Of a stretch of 40,006 nt of DNA, positions 1-11,642 are shown one piece after another. A model generated the notes under the pieces. The model ran no database searches. It was not told where the DNA came from and saw only the letters and a program-made list of their open reading frames with translations. A program made the translations under genes and the position numbers. How positions within the stretch are numbered: the first letter of the stretch is position 1; each line of letters begins with the position of its first letter. Source of the stretch: Diphasiastrum complanatum (Eukaryota; Streptophyta; Lycopodiopsida; Lycopodiales; Lycopodiaceae). The stretch lies in assembly GCA_029204225.1 (NCBI GenBank), contig MU835320.1:1-40006 (forward strand), in the 5' to 3' direction.

Positions 1-1095
1 CACAACCTTGAGTATAGAGCACTAAGCGATGGCACAGTAGCATGACTGGTTAGAAAACAATTTTTCTAGGTGTGAACCCGAAGATAAAGAAGCATTTGAA
101 GGAGTATGTTGTAAATGCGCAGATGGAGTATAAGAAGAGCACCTAACCCAAGAAGCTGTTACAAGTTCGATGGCTAAAGATTTACACACCTTGTGCAGGG
201 AAAAGCTTGTACCGGAAGCATAGACGACGACATCAGTTGGAACATCCGTTGCTACCACCCTGCAAAAGATCAATGCAATTTTTCACAACAAGTTTCCAGA
301 TAAAGCAGCATGATTTTCAACATGCGAATGTTCGTACATCGAAATCTATGCTATGTGTGTATGAAAGCTCATCTAGTCCAAAATACGCAACATCAGGAAA
401 ACCCACGAAAGTGGGCAGCCCAGATAAATCAAAACTGTGAAGCCTATGTTTTGTAGCGATTCACAGGAATGAATCATGTGCGCACACACCAAAACATATT
501 AACGGCACGAGAACATATTACTCGTAGAGAAAAAATGGAGAGAAACAGATTAGCTTGAATCAAACAGATGAAACAAAATGTCATCCATAATACAGAGTTT
601 TCGACAAGGAAGATATCAAGAGTACAAACATGGCTGCTTTGCACCAGCTAAGGGAGCATTCGACAGCTCTTGTTTATTGCTAGAATGATATACTAGCTGA
701 ATGTTTCTTGAATCTATCGTTTAGAAGGAGACTGATGATACTGTTTATAACAAGCACAGCCAAACAAGATTTTCACTCTATATGCTTACATGAGGTTCTG
801 AGGCTCTGTTCTTCTGTTTCGAACATGCTGTCGATTTTTTTTAATGTCTAGCAAGATTTCTTGTTCAATTATTCATCGATTGTACATAAGACTATCATAC
901 GCTATGCTAATATTCACCCAGAAATATCACCCGTTATTCATGTTCTCCTTTGGCCGAGTTTAGTCTCTTCTTGAAAAACCTCACATTGATGTCATTGATA
1001 GAATTTCTTGGAACCTTCATTGGATTTCTTGACGCTTACTGAGATTGCTTGTGAATGCTTGAATATGGATTTGTGAGTGCACGTCTTGTTTTCAG
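1..1095. other. Unassigned sequence upstream of the terminal exons
   Basis: No convincing open frame. It probably contains intron or upstream exons of the plus-strand gene ending at 1497. A weak exon candidate is about 69-104: it has an acceptor-like tttttctag before it, a GTATGT donor-like site after it, and reads CEPEDKEAFEG. The link to the downstream exon is unproven. Confidence 0.3.
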
Positions 1096-1497
1096 GTCTA
1101 TTTGACACCACTGTACATCAATAGATCTCTTCCTATTCATGCAGAAAGCATCCCTGATCTAGCCGAACAAATAGCAGCAGCTTTCATTGGCAGCCACCAA
1201 CCTTCCAGATTTTGTTTGTGCTTTATGATGAGCCTGTCCCCTTATGAGAAGGTTAAGAGGATCAACTTCTTTGCTTATCAGCAAGTTTCAGGTACTCTCA
1301 ACCTTTTCACACAGCTATTTTGCACTAGCTATTAACAATCTCACTTTTGATAACGCTCTAAGAGATCTGCAGCTCCTGAAATTGGTAAGGCATATGTTCT
1401 TTATTCTGATCGGAAGAGAAATGGAGATGTAGAAGTTTATCAAGTTTTATTCGGGAGCTGCCCATTAAGAATCTATCATCTAATTGAACTGGAATAA
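1096..1497 (+). CDS. Last two exons of an unidentified spliced plant gene
   Basis: Two exons join in frame. The penultimate exon is 1096-1291, preceded by a pyrimidine-rich ttgttttcag acceptor and followed by the donor GTACTC. An 81-bp intron (1292-1372) ends gatctgcag. The last exon is 1373-1497, ending in TAA at 1495-1497. Together they give 106 residues with no internal stop; a split codon GCT is restored across the junction. Recognisable stretches are PSRFCLCFMMSLSPYEKVKR, then SAPEIGKAYVLYSDRKRN across the splice, and a C-terminus near CPLRIYHLIELE. The composition is that of a folded globular protein, not of a repeat. I do not recognise the family and assign no function. The upstream exons are outside the window or undetected. 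A processed or decayed gene remnant is possible, but intact splice sites plus an open frame argue for a real gene end. Confidence 0.55.
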
Positions 1498-2085
1498 TAG
1501 AGCTGGTCTGCAAAACTAAAAACAGAACTGTATACTAGATAAAGGAAACATCGCGTTAACCATCAACCATCAAAGAAATAGCTGGATATTACCTGAACAC
1601 TAGAGACGACAAGAAAAGATAGATAAAAATGTTTCTAAAGAGTGAAAAAGTATCTTCTGCCTACTGCAGGAAGAGCGTCTCTGAACGAATTCTTTGAAAA
1701 AAAAAAGTCTTCCTTAGCGTATATTCTCACTAAATATCGGTGTTCCGAGAAGATTTCTTGACAAACTCGTGCGCTAGGGAAGAATAACAATATAATCCAA
1801 TCCAGCAACTCTAGCTTGACTCAATAATTGACAAATAACAGGAGATCTTATTTTTGCAGCTAAGACAGTTGCCACTATTGGTTGAAAGATAAAACAACTT
1901 ATATTCTGAACGTGTATGCGAGAAGTCATGCGAACAGAAAAATTTTGGTACCAGTCATTGGTGCGTCTCATGGTGAAGCTACCACGTGACGAACGCTTGG
2001 GAGTGTTTGCTTTTTCAGACCTGGATGTCACTGCCATGCTCACTCTCACTGGCAAAGACTAACTATACTTATAACTCACACTTCA
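1498..2085. other. Intergenic sequence, no feature seen
   Basis: This contains the presumed 3' UTR of the gene ending at 1497 and then unremarkable sequence. No coding frame or repeat was found. Confidence 0.4.
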
Positions 2086-2088
2086 TTT

Positions 2089-2170
2089 CACACAAACGCC
2101 GAGTTGCAAATACATACAAACGCGGAGCAAATAGACACAAACGCCGAGCAAATATACACAAACGCCGATA
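2089..2170. repeat. 21-bp minisatellite, about four units
   Basis: The motif ACAAACGCCGAGCAAATA recurs with its start at 2092, 2116, 2137 and 2158, so the spacing is 24, 21 and 21 bp. Because 21 is a multiple of three, one plus frame stays open and reads a heptad like HKRRAN. I treat it as a short tandem repeat, not a gene. Confidence 0.75.
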
Positions 2171-2386
2171 CAATCAGCTTCTTCCAGCTTGATATTCTCA
2201 GTAATTGTTTAGATCAGCCAAAATATCGCCGCTACAAGCAATACATCTTTCTCTTGCTTCTCCCTCACAACACATAAATCACGCAAAACTAGACTGATGC
2301 TCTTTGCAATGCTTGCTCCATTTTGGTTGATCCAGAATCCAGATTTGAAAAGAAGGAAACAATATAAGTTATCTAAATCAAGCCAA

Positions 2387-2846
2387 TACAAAGGACTAAT
2401 CTGCAGCTATAATGAGAGAAGAAAATTGAACTCAATTCCTCTTGTAGACTGATCCATAACTCATGGCTCCAGGCTCCAGCTGCCACCATTTTGGACGATC
2501 AAGAATTACTAGTATACAAAACTAAGATAAGCGATGGATGGATCCGATCACATATGCCTTATCTATATCAATACAAATAATACAAAACAGATCTGATCAT
2601 CTGATCTCTCCCCTCGTACAAAGGACTAATCTGCAGCTATAATGAGAGAAGAAAACTGAACTCAATTCCTCATGCAGACTGATCCATAACTCATGCCTCC
2701 AGGCTCCAGCTGCCACCCGATCAAGAATTATTAGTATGATACAAAAGTAAGATAAGCGATGGATGGATCGGATCACATATGCCTTATCTATATTAATACA
2801 GATTATACAAAACAGATCTGATCATCTGATCTCTCACCTCTCCCAT
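2387..2846. repeat. 230-bp tandem duplication
   Basis: Copy 1 is about 2387-2616 and copy 2 about 2617-2846. Both start tacaaaggactaatctgcag and run through the same landmarks: ctccaggctccagctgccacc, aagataagcgatggatggat and cagatctgatcatctgatct. Differences are scattered substitutions and a small indel near 2490/2720, so the duplication is direct and fairly recent. No coding content. Confidence 0.85.
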
Positions 2847-2879
2847 TTCTACCTCCATACCTGTACATACTGTTCATAC

Positions 2880-3440
2880 TGTTCTGTGTCGACCCCACCC
2901 TCAGCGCCATCGCCATCGCCAGATCCAAGCCCGAGCTCTCTCTCTCCCGTAGAAGAGAGAGCTTAACGACACGGGGCTTGTTTAAGCCGCCCACTTGGAT
3001 GTCCGCCACGCGTCCTATTGCCACGTGGAGAGTTCTGAGTAGTTTCTGGCTCTCTGTACTGGGATCGGAGAAGTACTTGAAAGCTGGGATCCTGAAGAAA
3101 TGGGTACTGCCAGCTGGCAAAAACCGGCTACCGGCTACCGGAGTTCTTCGCCGGCCTGAAGTGAATTATGAACAATGAGCTAAACGGGAAAGCATCGGGA
3201 TTCGGCCGGTAAAACGAGCGGCCACCAGGAGGTGACCGGCGAATCCCGGGGAATCAAGACTCGTGTCTGAATCTTGGCTTCACTAGAAACCAGCTCTGTC
3301 ACCGGCTACAGACGGTTTCCTACCGACCGGCCATCAGGAATATAAAAACCAGACATCCCCCCCCCCCCACCCCCCTCTTTCCTTGGTGTCCAAACACTTT
3401 CTTAGCGAGTCAAACTTGAATATATATATATTTTTAATGC
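2880..3440 (+). promoter_or_regulatory. GC-rich promoter-like stretch with a TATA box
   Basis: This is GC-rich against AT-rich surroundings, with many CCGG sites (for example ccggctaccggctaccgg near 3123). It is followed by a TATA-like TATAAAAA at about 3340 and a C-rich then CT-rich leader. This resembles a plant core promoter facing right, but no gene follows; the next 1.5 kb is AT-rich and non-coding. It could be an orphan promoter whose gene was displaced, or LTR-derived. Minus-strand frames here have no recognisable protein. Confidence 0.3.
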
Positions 3441-5077
<1,637 letters not shown>

Positions 5078-5258
5078 CATCCATATTATATATGTATATA
5101 TATATACATAAATATATAAATAAATAAATATATTGTCTGTAGGAAATCGTGGGTGGCTGCTGTCATTGTCAAATCCGATTGCACAGTGCATAGAACGAGC
5201 GTGAGGAGGCTGCGGCGTCAGGCTTCGCTAAAATTGACGCTGGTGAAAATGTGAAAAT

Positions 5259-5451
5259 TGTCGCATTTTTTTGCCTGTCATAAATTGCAATTAAAAATGC
5301 AGACTGTTGCATTGTCGACTTTTTTCGCCTATTAAGGTTTATTCGTATTTATGCAGACTGTCACATTGTCGTATTTTTCGCCTGTCATAAATTGCGTGTA
5401 AAAATGAAGTGTCGCATTTTTCGCCTGTTTAAATTTACTTGTGTTTTTGCA
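5259..5451. repeat. Degenerate 54-bp tandem repeat
   Basis: TGTCG recurs at 5259, 5313, 5367 and 5410 (spacing 54, 54, 43). Each is followed by a T-run and a GCCT core, and ATGCAGACTG appears at 5297 and 5351, again 54 bp apart. The longer match GCCTGTCATAAATTGC recurs at 5273 and 5380, which suggests alternating unit types. Family unknown. Confidence 0.7.
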
Positions 5452-6534
5452 GTTCCTAAAGTCTTTAGTCACCTCCGGCCTTATCCAAGGTGGTTATGAG
5501 AATTAAAGAAATCCAAGCTCTAATTTATCAAATTTATATATGATACAACACAAAATGCTACCAGTTTAATTTTTTTTGTCCTAAAAATGAAGAAATGCTT
5601 GTTTCCTAAGCTTGAATGCTCTAATATTGCAATAAAACTTTTCATATTCCTTTGAATTATTATCAATAGTTGAAAGACCTATAGTTGTCCTAAATTGAAT
5701 GGAAATGATTCATAGCTTGGATCTTTGAGATAATCATCCAATAATATTGACTTGCCAATTGATCAAGTTAAAGAGTCGGTGTAGGTCTTGTACCAGACTT
5801 TGATAGTCAAAATAACACTTTGAATGGTATCCAATAAGGTGTTGAGCTTTATCTAGAATGTCATGCTGAAAGATTGACTATGACTCACCATCACTTGCAA
5901 CATCATATTGATCTTTGGGTTGTTGCTTAACATCAACAATTTGACACTACATTTTAGGTTTTCAATATGCACTGTGGACTTGGCTATTGACTTTAGAACA
6001 CTAGATTAATTGTTATATCCAATATATTCTTTCACTATATCTTTATTTTTCTTAACTTGCTCTCCACAACCAAATTAATCTAATTGTTGAAGAGGTTTCA
6101 AATGACTATCATCTAGTTGACTTTCTTAAATATCACATTTATTAAAAGTTGGCTCATCCTATTGACCCATTTTCTTCATTTGAGATTTGCTCATTCAATT
6201 GACCATGGTCTGCATTTGGAGATTGCTCATCCATTTGGTCCAAATTTACATCCTTAGATGAACTCTGGTCTTCTTTATTTCGGTTGAAACTTTTGCTTTC
6301 CCTCATCACTTCTTGCTCTAAATATTGGCCTTGACTATCATTCTATTCATCATCTTCGACATGTCAAAGCACTAAAGCACCATCCTCATCTTGGACATTT
6401 GGATGAATAGTTGTTGGCACACTTTTGGTAGTTTCAAATTGTTGGTTCATATTACTGAACAATATCATTGTAGGTTTCCATTTTTCCTTGTGAAGCTTTT
6501 CTTCGAAATTGATATCCAGTTGCATTTAGCAGCT
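5452..6534. other. AT-rich stretch with a possible decayed minus-strand frame
   Basis: On the minus strand, about 6420 to 6150 reads as acidic Gln/Asn/Glu-rich protein-like sequence (for example DQMDEQSPNADHGQ) interrupted by several stops. A second coding-like patch lies at about 5940-5880 (KQQPKDQYDVASDGES). I cannot assign a family. It may be the remains of a transposon or gene; otherwise nothing is seen. Confidence 0.25.
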
Positions 6535-7692
6535 CCATCTTCCAGCGATAGGCTACGACCTACGACTGTTCAAGCAACGGAGTTCGTCCCAACGACTCCA
6601 CTTACTATCGATGGGCCTAGACCCACAATCTTTCAACCGCAAAATACTACAGTCCCAATCATTCACCAAGGAGAATCGTTTGATCAAGCACTTGCAGTTC
6701 GAAGATCTATGAGACAACGACAACAGCCTGACCGATTCATTCCTCAGGCTTTCATCAATCATGACAAACCTGCCACCGCAGTAGAAGCACAATCAATGCC
6801 CAATGCAGACAAATGGAAAGCTGCCATGAATGCTGAGTATCAATCTCTAATGAAGAACAAGACCTGGAGTCTTGTCATTCCTCCTACAGGTGTAAAGCCA
6901 ATTGATTCTAAATGGATCTTTAAGCTGAAGCTTAAGCCAGACGGATCTATATCCAAATGGAAAGCTAGACTGGTAGTTAAAGGTTTTGAACAAGTATATG
7001 GAATAGACTACACTGAGACCTTCAGTCCAGTAGTAAAACATCAGTCTATTCGTACTCTATTGGCTATATCTGCTGCAGAAGATCTGGATATTCACTAGAT
7101 GGACGTCCAGACGACATTTTTACACAAATACATACAAGAAGATGTCTACATCTATCAACCAGAAGGTTACATCCCTCAAGGCAAGGAGCATCTACTATGC
7201 AAATTGCACAAGGCACTATACGGTCTGAAGCAAGCTCCAAGGGCCTGGTATGATAGAATAAATTGTTTCTTGTTGCAGCACGACTTTACCTCCTACACCA
7301 TAGATTCAAATGTGTATCTAGAACCAAAGGGGCCAAGCTATGTTATAATAGCATTATACGTTGATGATTCCCTAATCATCAACAATTCAAATCAGTTGCT
7401 GCAAGATACTAAATCCTTACTCTCATCAGAGTTTGAGATGACTGATTTAGGTCCAGTACATTACCTACTTGGAATGGAGATTCATAGAGATCGCGCGAGC
7501 AGAAGGATTACCATAACCCAACAATCTTACCTAATTAATGTACTTCAAAGATACGGCATGGAGGATTGCAAGCCTATAGACATTCCTATGGATCCAGGAT
7601 GCAAGCTATCTAAAGACATGTTTTCCAGGACAAACGCAGATCAGCAAGAAATGCGCAATTACCCTTATCAGTCTGTCATAGGTTCTCTCATG
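6535..7692 (+). pseudogene. Ty1/copia reverse transcriptase, truncated
   Basis: Copia-type RT. In order: a low-complexity linker after integrase, [65 protein letters not shown], the catalytic YVDD at 7357-7368, LLGMEI, and YQSVIGSLM at the end. Upstream gag, protease and integrase are absent, and RNase H is absent downstream. An in-frame TAG at 7096-7098 replaces the residue usually Gln in the HQMDV motif, so the protein is broken although the catalytic motif survives. The frame is cut exactly where a TG-initial LTR starts at 7693, consistent with insertion of the minus-strand copia described next. The open frame extends upstream to 6391, but homology is only convincing from about 6535. Confidence 0.9.
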
Positions 7693-8549
7693 TGTCGCAG
7701 CAAGCGAAAAATGCTGTTCGGTTCCGCGAAGGCAAAACTGTTTGTTCTTCGTTTTTGTTTTCGTCTTCTTCGTATTCACGAACAATTTTGTTTCTTCAGA
7801 TTTTCTTTTGCGCAGAAGCTTTCACAGGATCCCAGACACTCAACTACACATCACAGAACATATTTTATTCTAGCAATCAAGATAGACAACACAAGACAAG
7901 GAGATGCACGAGTATAGAGCGACAATATTATCGGTTTAATTTTTAGAGCAAGATCATCAGTGTCTCGCTCATTGGCGGAGTGACACTCTGGTCTTTTGCT
8001 GTGTTCTGCTCATTGGCAGACTTTCATGCACAGCTCTATTGTTTCTAGTATTTTTCTTCCTGCTCTAATCGCTACATCTATCTCTCTGCCTCTTACAGAT
8101 CTATCTATTCAGATTACTAGTTATGATCCGGAAAGGATAGTTTATACCTCCACAGTGTGGAGTTTACAAGATAGCTAAACGTAGAATCACAAGACTAGTT
8201 AACGCTAATCAACTAGTTAGTTAGTCTCCATCGTTGCCACTCGTTTCAGCTGGGCGTGAAGTCTACAACTCCAAGCCTGTTAAGCTGCCAGCTGCCAACA
8301 TGAAATATTCCTCTTTGTTTGTTTCGTAATCTCCTGTTTGCTTTCATTCTTTTCTCGTTTTCTTAGTAGTTTTTCATTTTGCGTCCCTTTGTAGTTTGCG
8401 GTCCTGGAGGTGTGTTTACGATTCACGAATGATTCACGAATCGTTCGTGCTTTGAGTCAAGGGACATTGACTATCGTGAATTGTTCTCGTTCGACCTTCA
8501 TTTCTTGTTCGTGCTGCGACAAAGTTGTAGGAGTTTACCATTTTTGACA
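7693..8549 (-). mobile_element. 3' LTR of the minus-strand copia element
   Basis: An 857-bp LTR. On the minus strand it starts TGTCAAAAATGG directly after a polypurine tract and ends CTTGCTGCGACA; the ends share the short inverted repeat TGTC/GACA. It lies directly after the host RT codons YQSVIGSLM. Near 8420-8515 it carries repeated TTCACGAA and GTTCGTGC motifs, probably U3 control sequence. Only one LTR of this element is present, so the outer boundary comes from the host-reading-frame break and the TG/CA ends. Confidence 0.7.
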
Positions 8550-8560
8550 CTCCCTCTTAA
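8550..8560 (-). promoter_or_regulatory. Polypurine tract of the minus-strand copia
   Basis: The minus strand reads TTAAGAGGGAG immediately before the LTR TG. This is the expected plus-strand DNA primer position, just after the end of the RNase H frame. Confidence 0.7.
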
Positions 8561-8561
8561 A

Positions 8562-9483
8562 CCTTGCAGCTTTGTTCGTTTAATCCAATTGTCTTTCTTT
8601 GCTTCGCAAAGAGTGGCTTGTCGAGCGGTTTTGTGAGCAGATCTGCAATCATATTTTTTGATTTTATGTACTAGAATTGGAGCTCTCCCTTTGAGATTAA
8701 ATCTTGAATGTGATGGTACTTCAGAGGTATGTGTTTTGTCTTTGAATGCAAGATAGGATCCTAGGACAGATAGATGGCACTCTGAGAGTCCATCATCATT
8801 GTGCTTGGCCTGTCTTGTGGTATCCCGATTTTCTCCAACATCATCTGCAGCCACACTACCTCATTCGCCACCTTCGAAGCTGCGACATATTCAGCTTCGC
8901 AAGAGGATTGAGCCACCAAGGTTTGCTTTTTGCATATCCAGCTGATTGCAGCTCCGCATGCTATTGTACATCCTCCAGCTATGGACTTGTTGTCATCTTT
9001 GCAGGCCGCCCAACTTGCATCACTGTAGTGGTGCAACTCGAATCCCTTTTTTTTGGTTTCAGTTCTGTAGGTTAATCTCGTATTCTGGGTACCCTTTAGA
9101 TACTGTAGGATTCGTTTGGCCATCTGCCAATGTGCCATGCCAGGATTTGAAGAGAATTGGCTCAACGCGTAAACAGAGAAAGCCAGATCGGGTCTGGTAC
9201 AAATTGTCAAGTACATCAGAATACCGATTAAGTTTTGGTAGGGTATACCTGCCATCTTTTGTTCTTCCTCTTCCATTTTTGGGCAATCCTATTTCGTGAG
9301 CTTGGCTCCAGCTATCATTGGTGTGGCCTTCTCTTTGCAGTCCATCATGTGGTACTACTTTAGCACTTTTTTGGCATATTCTGACTGACTCAAGTGCATT
9401 TCACCCTTTGTTCGATCTCTTCTGATATCCAGCCCTAGGCATTTCGTTGCTTCTCCAAGATCTGTGATTTCGTAGCTGATTGT
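8562..9483 (-). pseudogene. Copia RT C-terminal part and RNase H, with stops
   Basis: Read on the minus strand, the frame runs from the RT C-terminus (YEITDLGEATKCLGLDIRRD, SQSEYAKKVL, MMDCKEKATPM) into the connection and RNase H. Motifs are PYQNLIGILMYLTICTRPD, YSDASWAACKDD, SSCEAEYVAAS, DSQSAIYL, KTKHIPLKYHHIQDLI and, at the end, MIADLLTKPLDKPLF. In-frame stops occur after KKVLK (about 9358), after KLTK (about 9294) and after IYLS (about 8760). The RT N-terminal half with YVDD is missing: at about 9483 the frame is joined directly to integrase sequence. The element was on the normal gag-pol plan but is non-functional. The order INT-RT-RNase H confirms copia. Confidence 0.9.
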
Positions 9484-10375
9484 TTGCTTTTGGAATGTGC
9501 TTGTATGCTGCACATCCAAACACTCGTACATATGTCAGATCAGGCTTTCTGCCTGTCCACATTTTGTATGGTGTCTTGTTGTCCAATGCTGTCATTGTAG
9601 ATCTGTTTTGCAGGTGTACAGCTGCAGCAATTGCCTCAGCCCAGAATTGACCTGGCAATTGAGCCTGTGCCATCATGCATCTGGCTCCTTCGGCTAGCAT
9701 TTTGTTTCTTCTTTCTACCACACCTTTGTATTTTGGTGTGTATGTAGGAGTGAACTGGTGTTCTATCCCCTGTTCTTCGCAGAATCTCAAGAATTTTGTG
9801 CTTTTGTATTCACCTTCGTTGTCAGATCTAAGGATATGTATCTTTTTCGAGGTGTGTCGCTCTGCGAATGCTACGAACTTCTTGAAGGAGTCAAACACTT
9901 CGGATTTCTTCTTCAGGTAGTAGATTGTGGTCATTCGGGTGTAATCATCTATGAACGTCAGAAAGTATCTCGAACCTGAGAGCGAATCCATCTTCATCGG
10001 TCCACAGACATCAGAGTGGATGAGCTCAAGAACTTCCTTGGCTCTTCTTCCCTCATGCGTGAATGGATTCCGATGTTGCTTGCCTTTTTGACAAGCTTCG
10101 CAGAACTCAGTTTCGGGCCGTGAAATTTTGAGACCTATGACAATGTCTTTTCTGCTCATGTCGTACAGGCTCCGCATGTTCAGATAATACATTCTTCTAT
10201 GCTAGAGCTGATCTTCATTTTTTGAAGCATTTAATATGCTTTCAGAGTTGCTGATTATTTTGGCCTGGTAGAGGTTTCCTTCTCTGCATTCGACCGTCAG
10301 CAACTTGTTTGTCGTCTTCTCAAATATGCGGCATGTGTTTCCATCGAACAAAACTTGAATATTGTATTGTATTCC
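9484..10375 (-). pseudogene. Copia pre-integrase and integrase, 5'-truncated
   Basis: Read on the minus strand. It starts in sequence typical of the protease-integrase linker (VLFDGNTCRIFEKTTNKLL), with a stop just before HRRMYYLNMRSL, then the zinc-binding tail CEACQKGKQHR. Core integrase follows: IHSDVCGPM (first Asp), FIDDYTRMTTIYYL, LRSDNEGEY (second Asp), GVVERRNKML (catalytic Glu), FWAEAIAAAVHLQNR and VFGCAAYKHIPKAN. All three catalytic residues survive. At about 9483 the frame shifts into RT C-terminal sequence, so roughly 1.4-1.5 kb (integrase tail and most of RT) is deleted. Gag and protease are gone and no 5' LTR was found. The left edge at about 10375 abuts unrelated AT-rich DNA. 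Confidence 0.9.
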
Positions 10376-10741
10376 GATTCTCTTTATATATATACAGATT
10401 CACTACTTTACGTTCTTGATTGAACGCAATTGTCTCTGTCATTCTCTTGCACCAAAACACGGTTATCAGGGACAGAGGATCGCATGGCTGTCCAAGACGC
10501 CTAATGCTTCGCAATCCTTATGTTACGGCAATCATAGACTCCTACTTTGATAACCCAAAAGGATAACAAGCTTTTGATTCCGTTCACTAGACAATCCACA
10601 TTCCTGAAATCGTAGTTACTACTGTGTTAATTATTTTCTTACTTTTGGTAGAGGCATCGTTACATCGTAATCGCCTCTCGTGTTCTGCTTCAAGGTCATG
10701 TCTGCTGCAATCGTAATCAATCATAGACCAATCATTTCACA
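10376..10741. other. Spacer between the copia and gypsy fragments
   Basis: No family recognised. It may contain flanking remains of either element. The frames here (for example minus-strand ERKVVNLYIY) do not continue either polyprotein. Confidence 0.4.
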
Positions 10742-11642
10742 TCATACACCAACAGTGATTAGCGTGATCCATAAAACAAAAAACGTCTCAGATTGTTTTA
10801 GGTTTTGGCCTCTCAACGATGACTTTGATCTTTTCTGGGTCGGTGTTAATCCCATTGCACAATACCAGGTGACCAAGTATGACGCCTTTTTGACCCATAT
10901 CAGACATTTTTCAAGATTAAGAGAAATACCATACCTCTGGCATTGTATGAGAATACATTTGAGTATGGCTAGGTGCATGGATTCTTCTCAGTGTACCCCA
11001 AGGTCATCAAGATAGATCTCAAGGTTGTCACCGATGAGATCATAAATTGCTGCTTGCATGACGCGTTGGAAGGTGCATGGCGCATTACACAATCCAAATG
11101 GCATAACTCGCCAGCAGAAGATTCCCCATCCTGTAGCAAAAGCTGTTTTTGGTTGGTCTTCTTTAGAGATAACAACTAAGTTGTATCCATTGAAGCCATC
11201 CAAGAAGGAGTAAATATGGATTTGCCATATGGGATTGGAAAATGATTTCTTTCCGTGGAAGTGTTTAATTTGCAACACAGATACAAAGCTTCCCATTTTT
11301 CTTTGGGAACACAACGATAGGTGATACCCAATTTGTATGTTCCACCTCGTAGATGAAACCTGTCTCCAAGAGCTTTTGGAGTTCTTCTTTGATTCGTGCT
11401 CTGTAGATCGGATTACAACGATAAGGTCTACTAGCATGGGGTTTAACATCCGTCTTTAATGGGATTTTTTGCACGACAACTGAAGGATCTACCCGCTTCA
11501 TGTCCTTGTAGTTCCATGCGAAGTTATGACGATATTTTCTAAGGATCTTCTCTAAGGCCAGACATTGTTTGGTGTTGAGGTGTGCTCCAATATGGACAAA
11601 CTTGTCCTCTGTCTCATCAGGCTCTTGAAGATTTAACTTCAT
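10742..11642 (-). pseudogene. Ty3/gypsy reverse transcriptase, broken
   Basis: Minus strand. Motifs in order: FAWNYKDMKRVDPSVVVQKI, ASRPYRCNPIYRARIKEELQ, GFIYEVEHTNWVSPIVVFPK, KNGKLCICV, then after a frameshift near 11265 YSFLDGFNGYN, KTAFATG, VMPFGLCNAPCTFQRVMQ and the catalytic YLDD in LEIYLDDLGVH. A further frameshift near 10980 precedes ILIQCQRYGISLNLEKC and a degraded GHIV-like region. The reading ends near 10742, at a decayed counterpart of the FMGHCNYYR motif. RNase H and integrase are absent. FGLCNAP and the tRNA-Asp primer site suggest an Athila-like lineage, by inference. Confidence 0.88.

Noticed and set aside
69-173. Reading frame EPEDKEAFEG..., then LTQEAVTSSMAKDLHT...
   Set aside because: Protein-like, but it contains an in-frame TAA; at best an exon plus intron. 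Kept only as a weak exon candidate.
2803-3120. 105-codon minus-strand frame
   Set aside because: Follows the GC-rich stretch and the duplicated DNA; composition is biased and no motif is recognised.
8746-9299. Plus-strand frames of 109 and 117 codons
   Set aside because: Antisense shadows of the copia RNase H on the minus strand.
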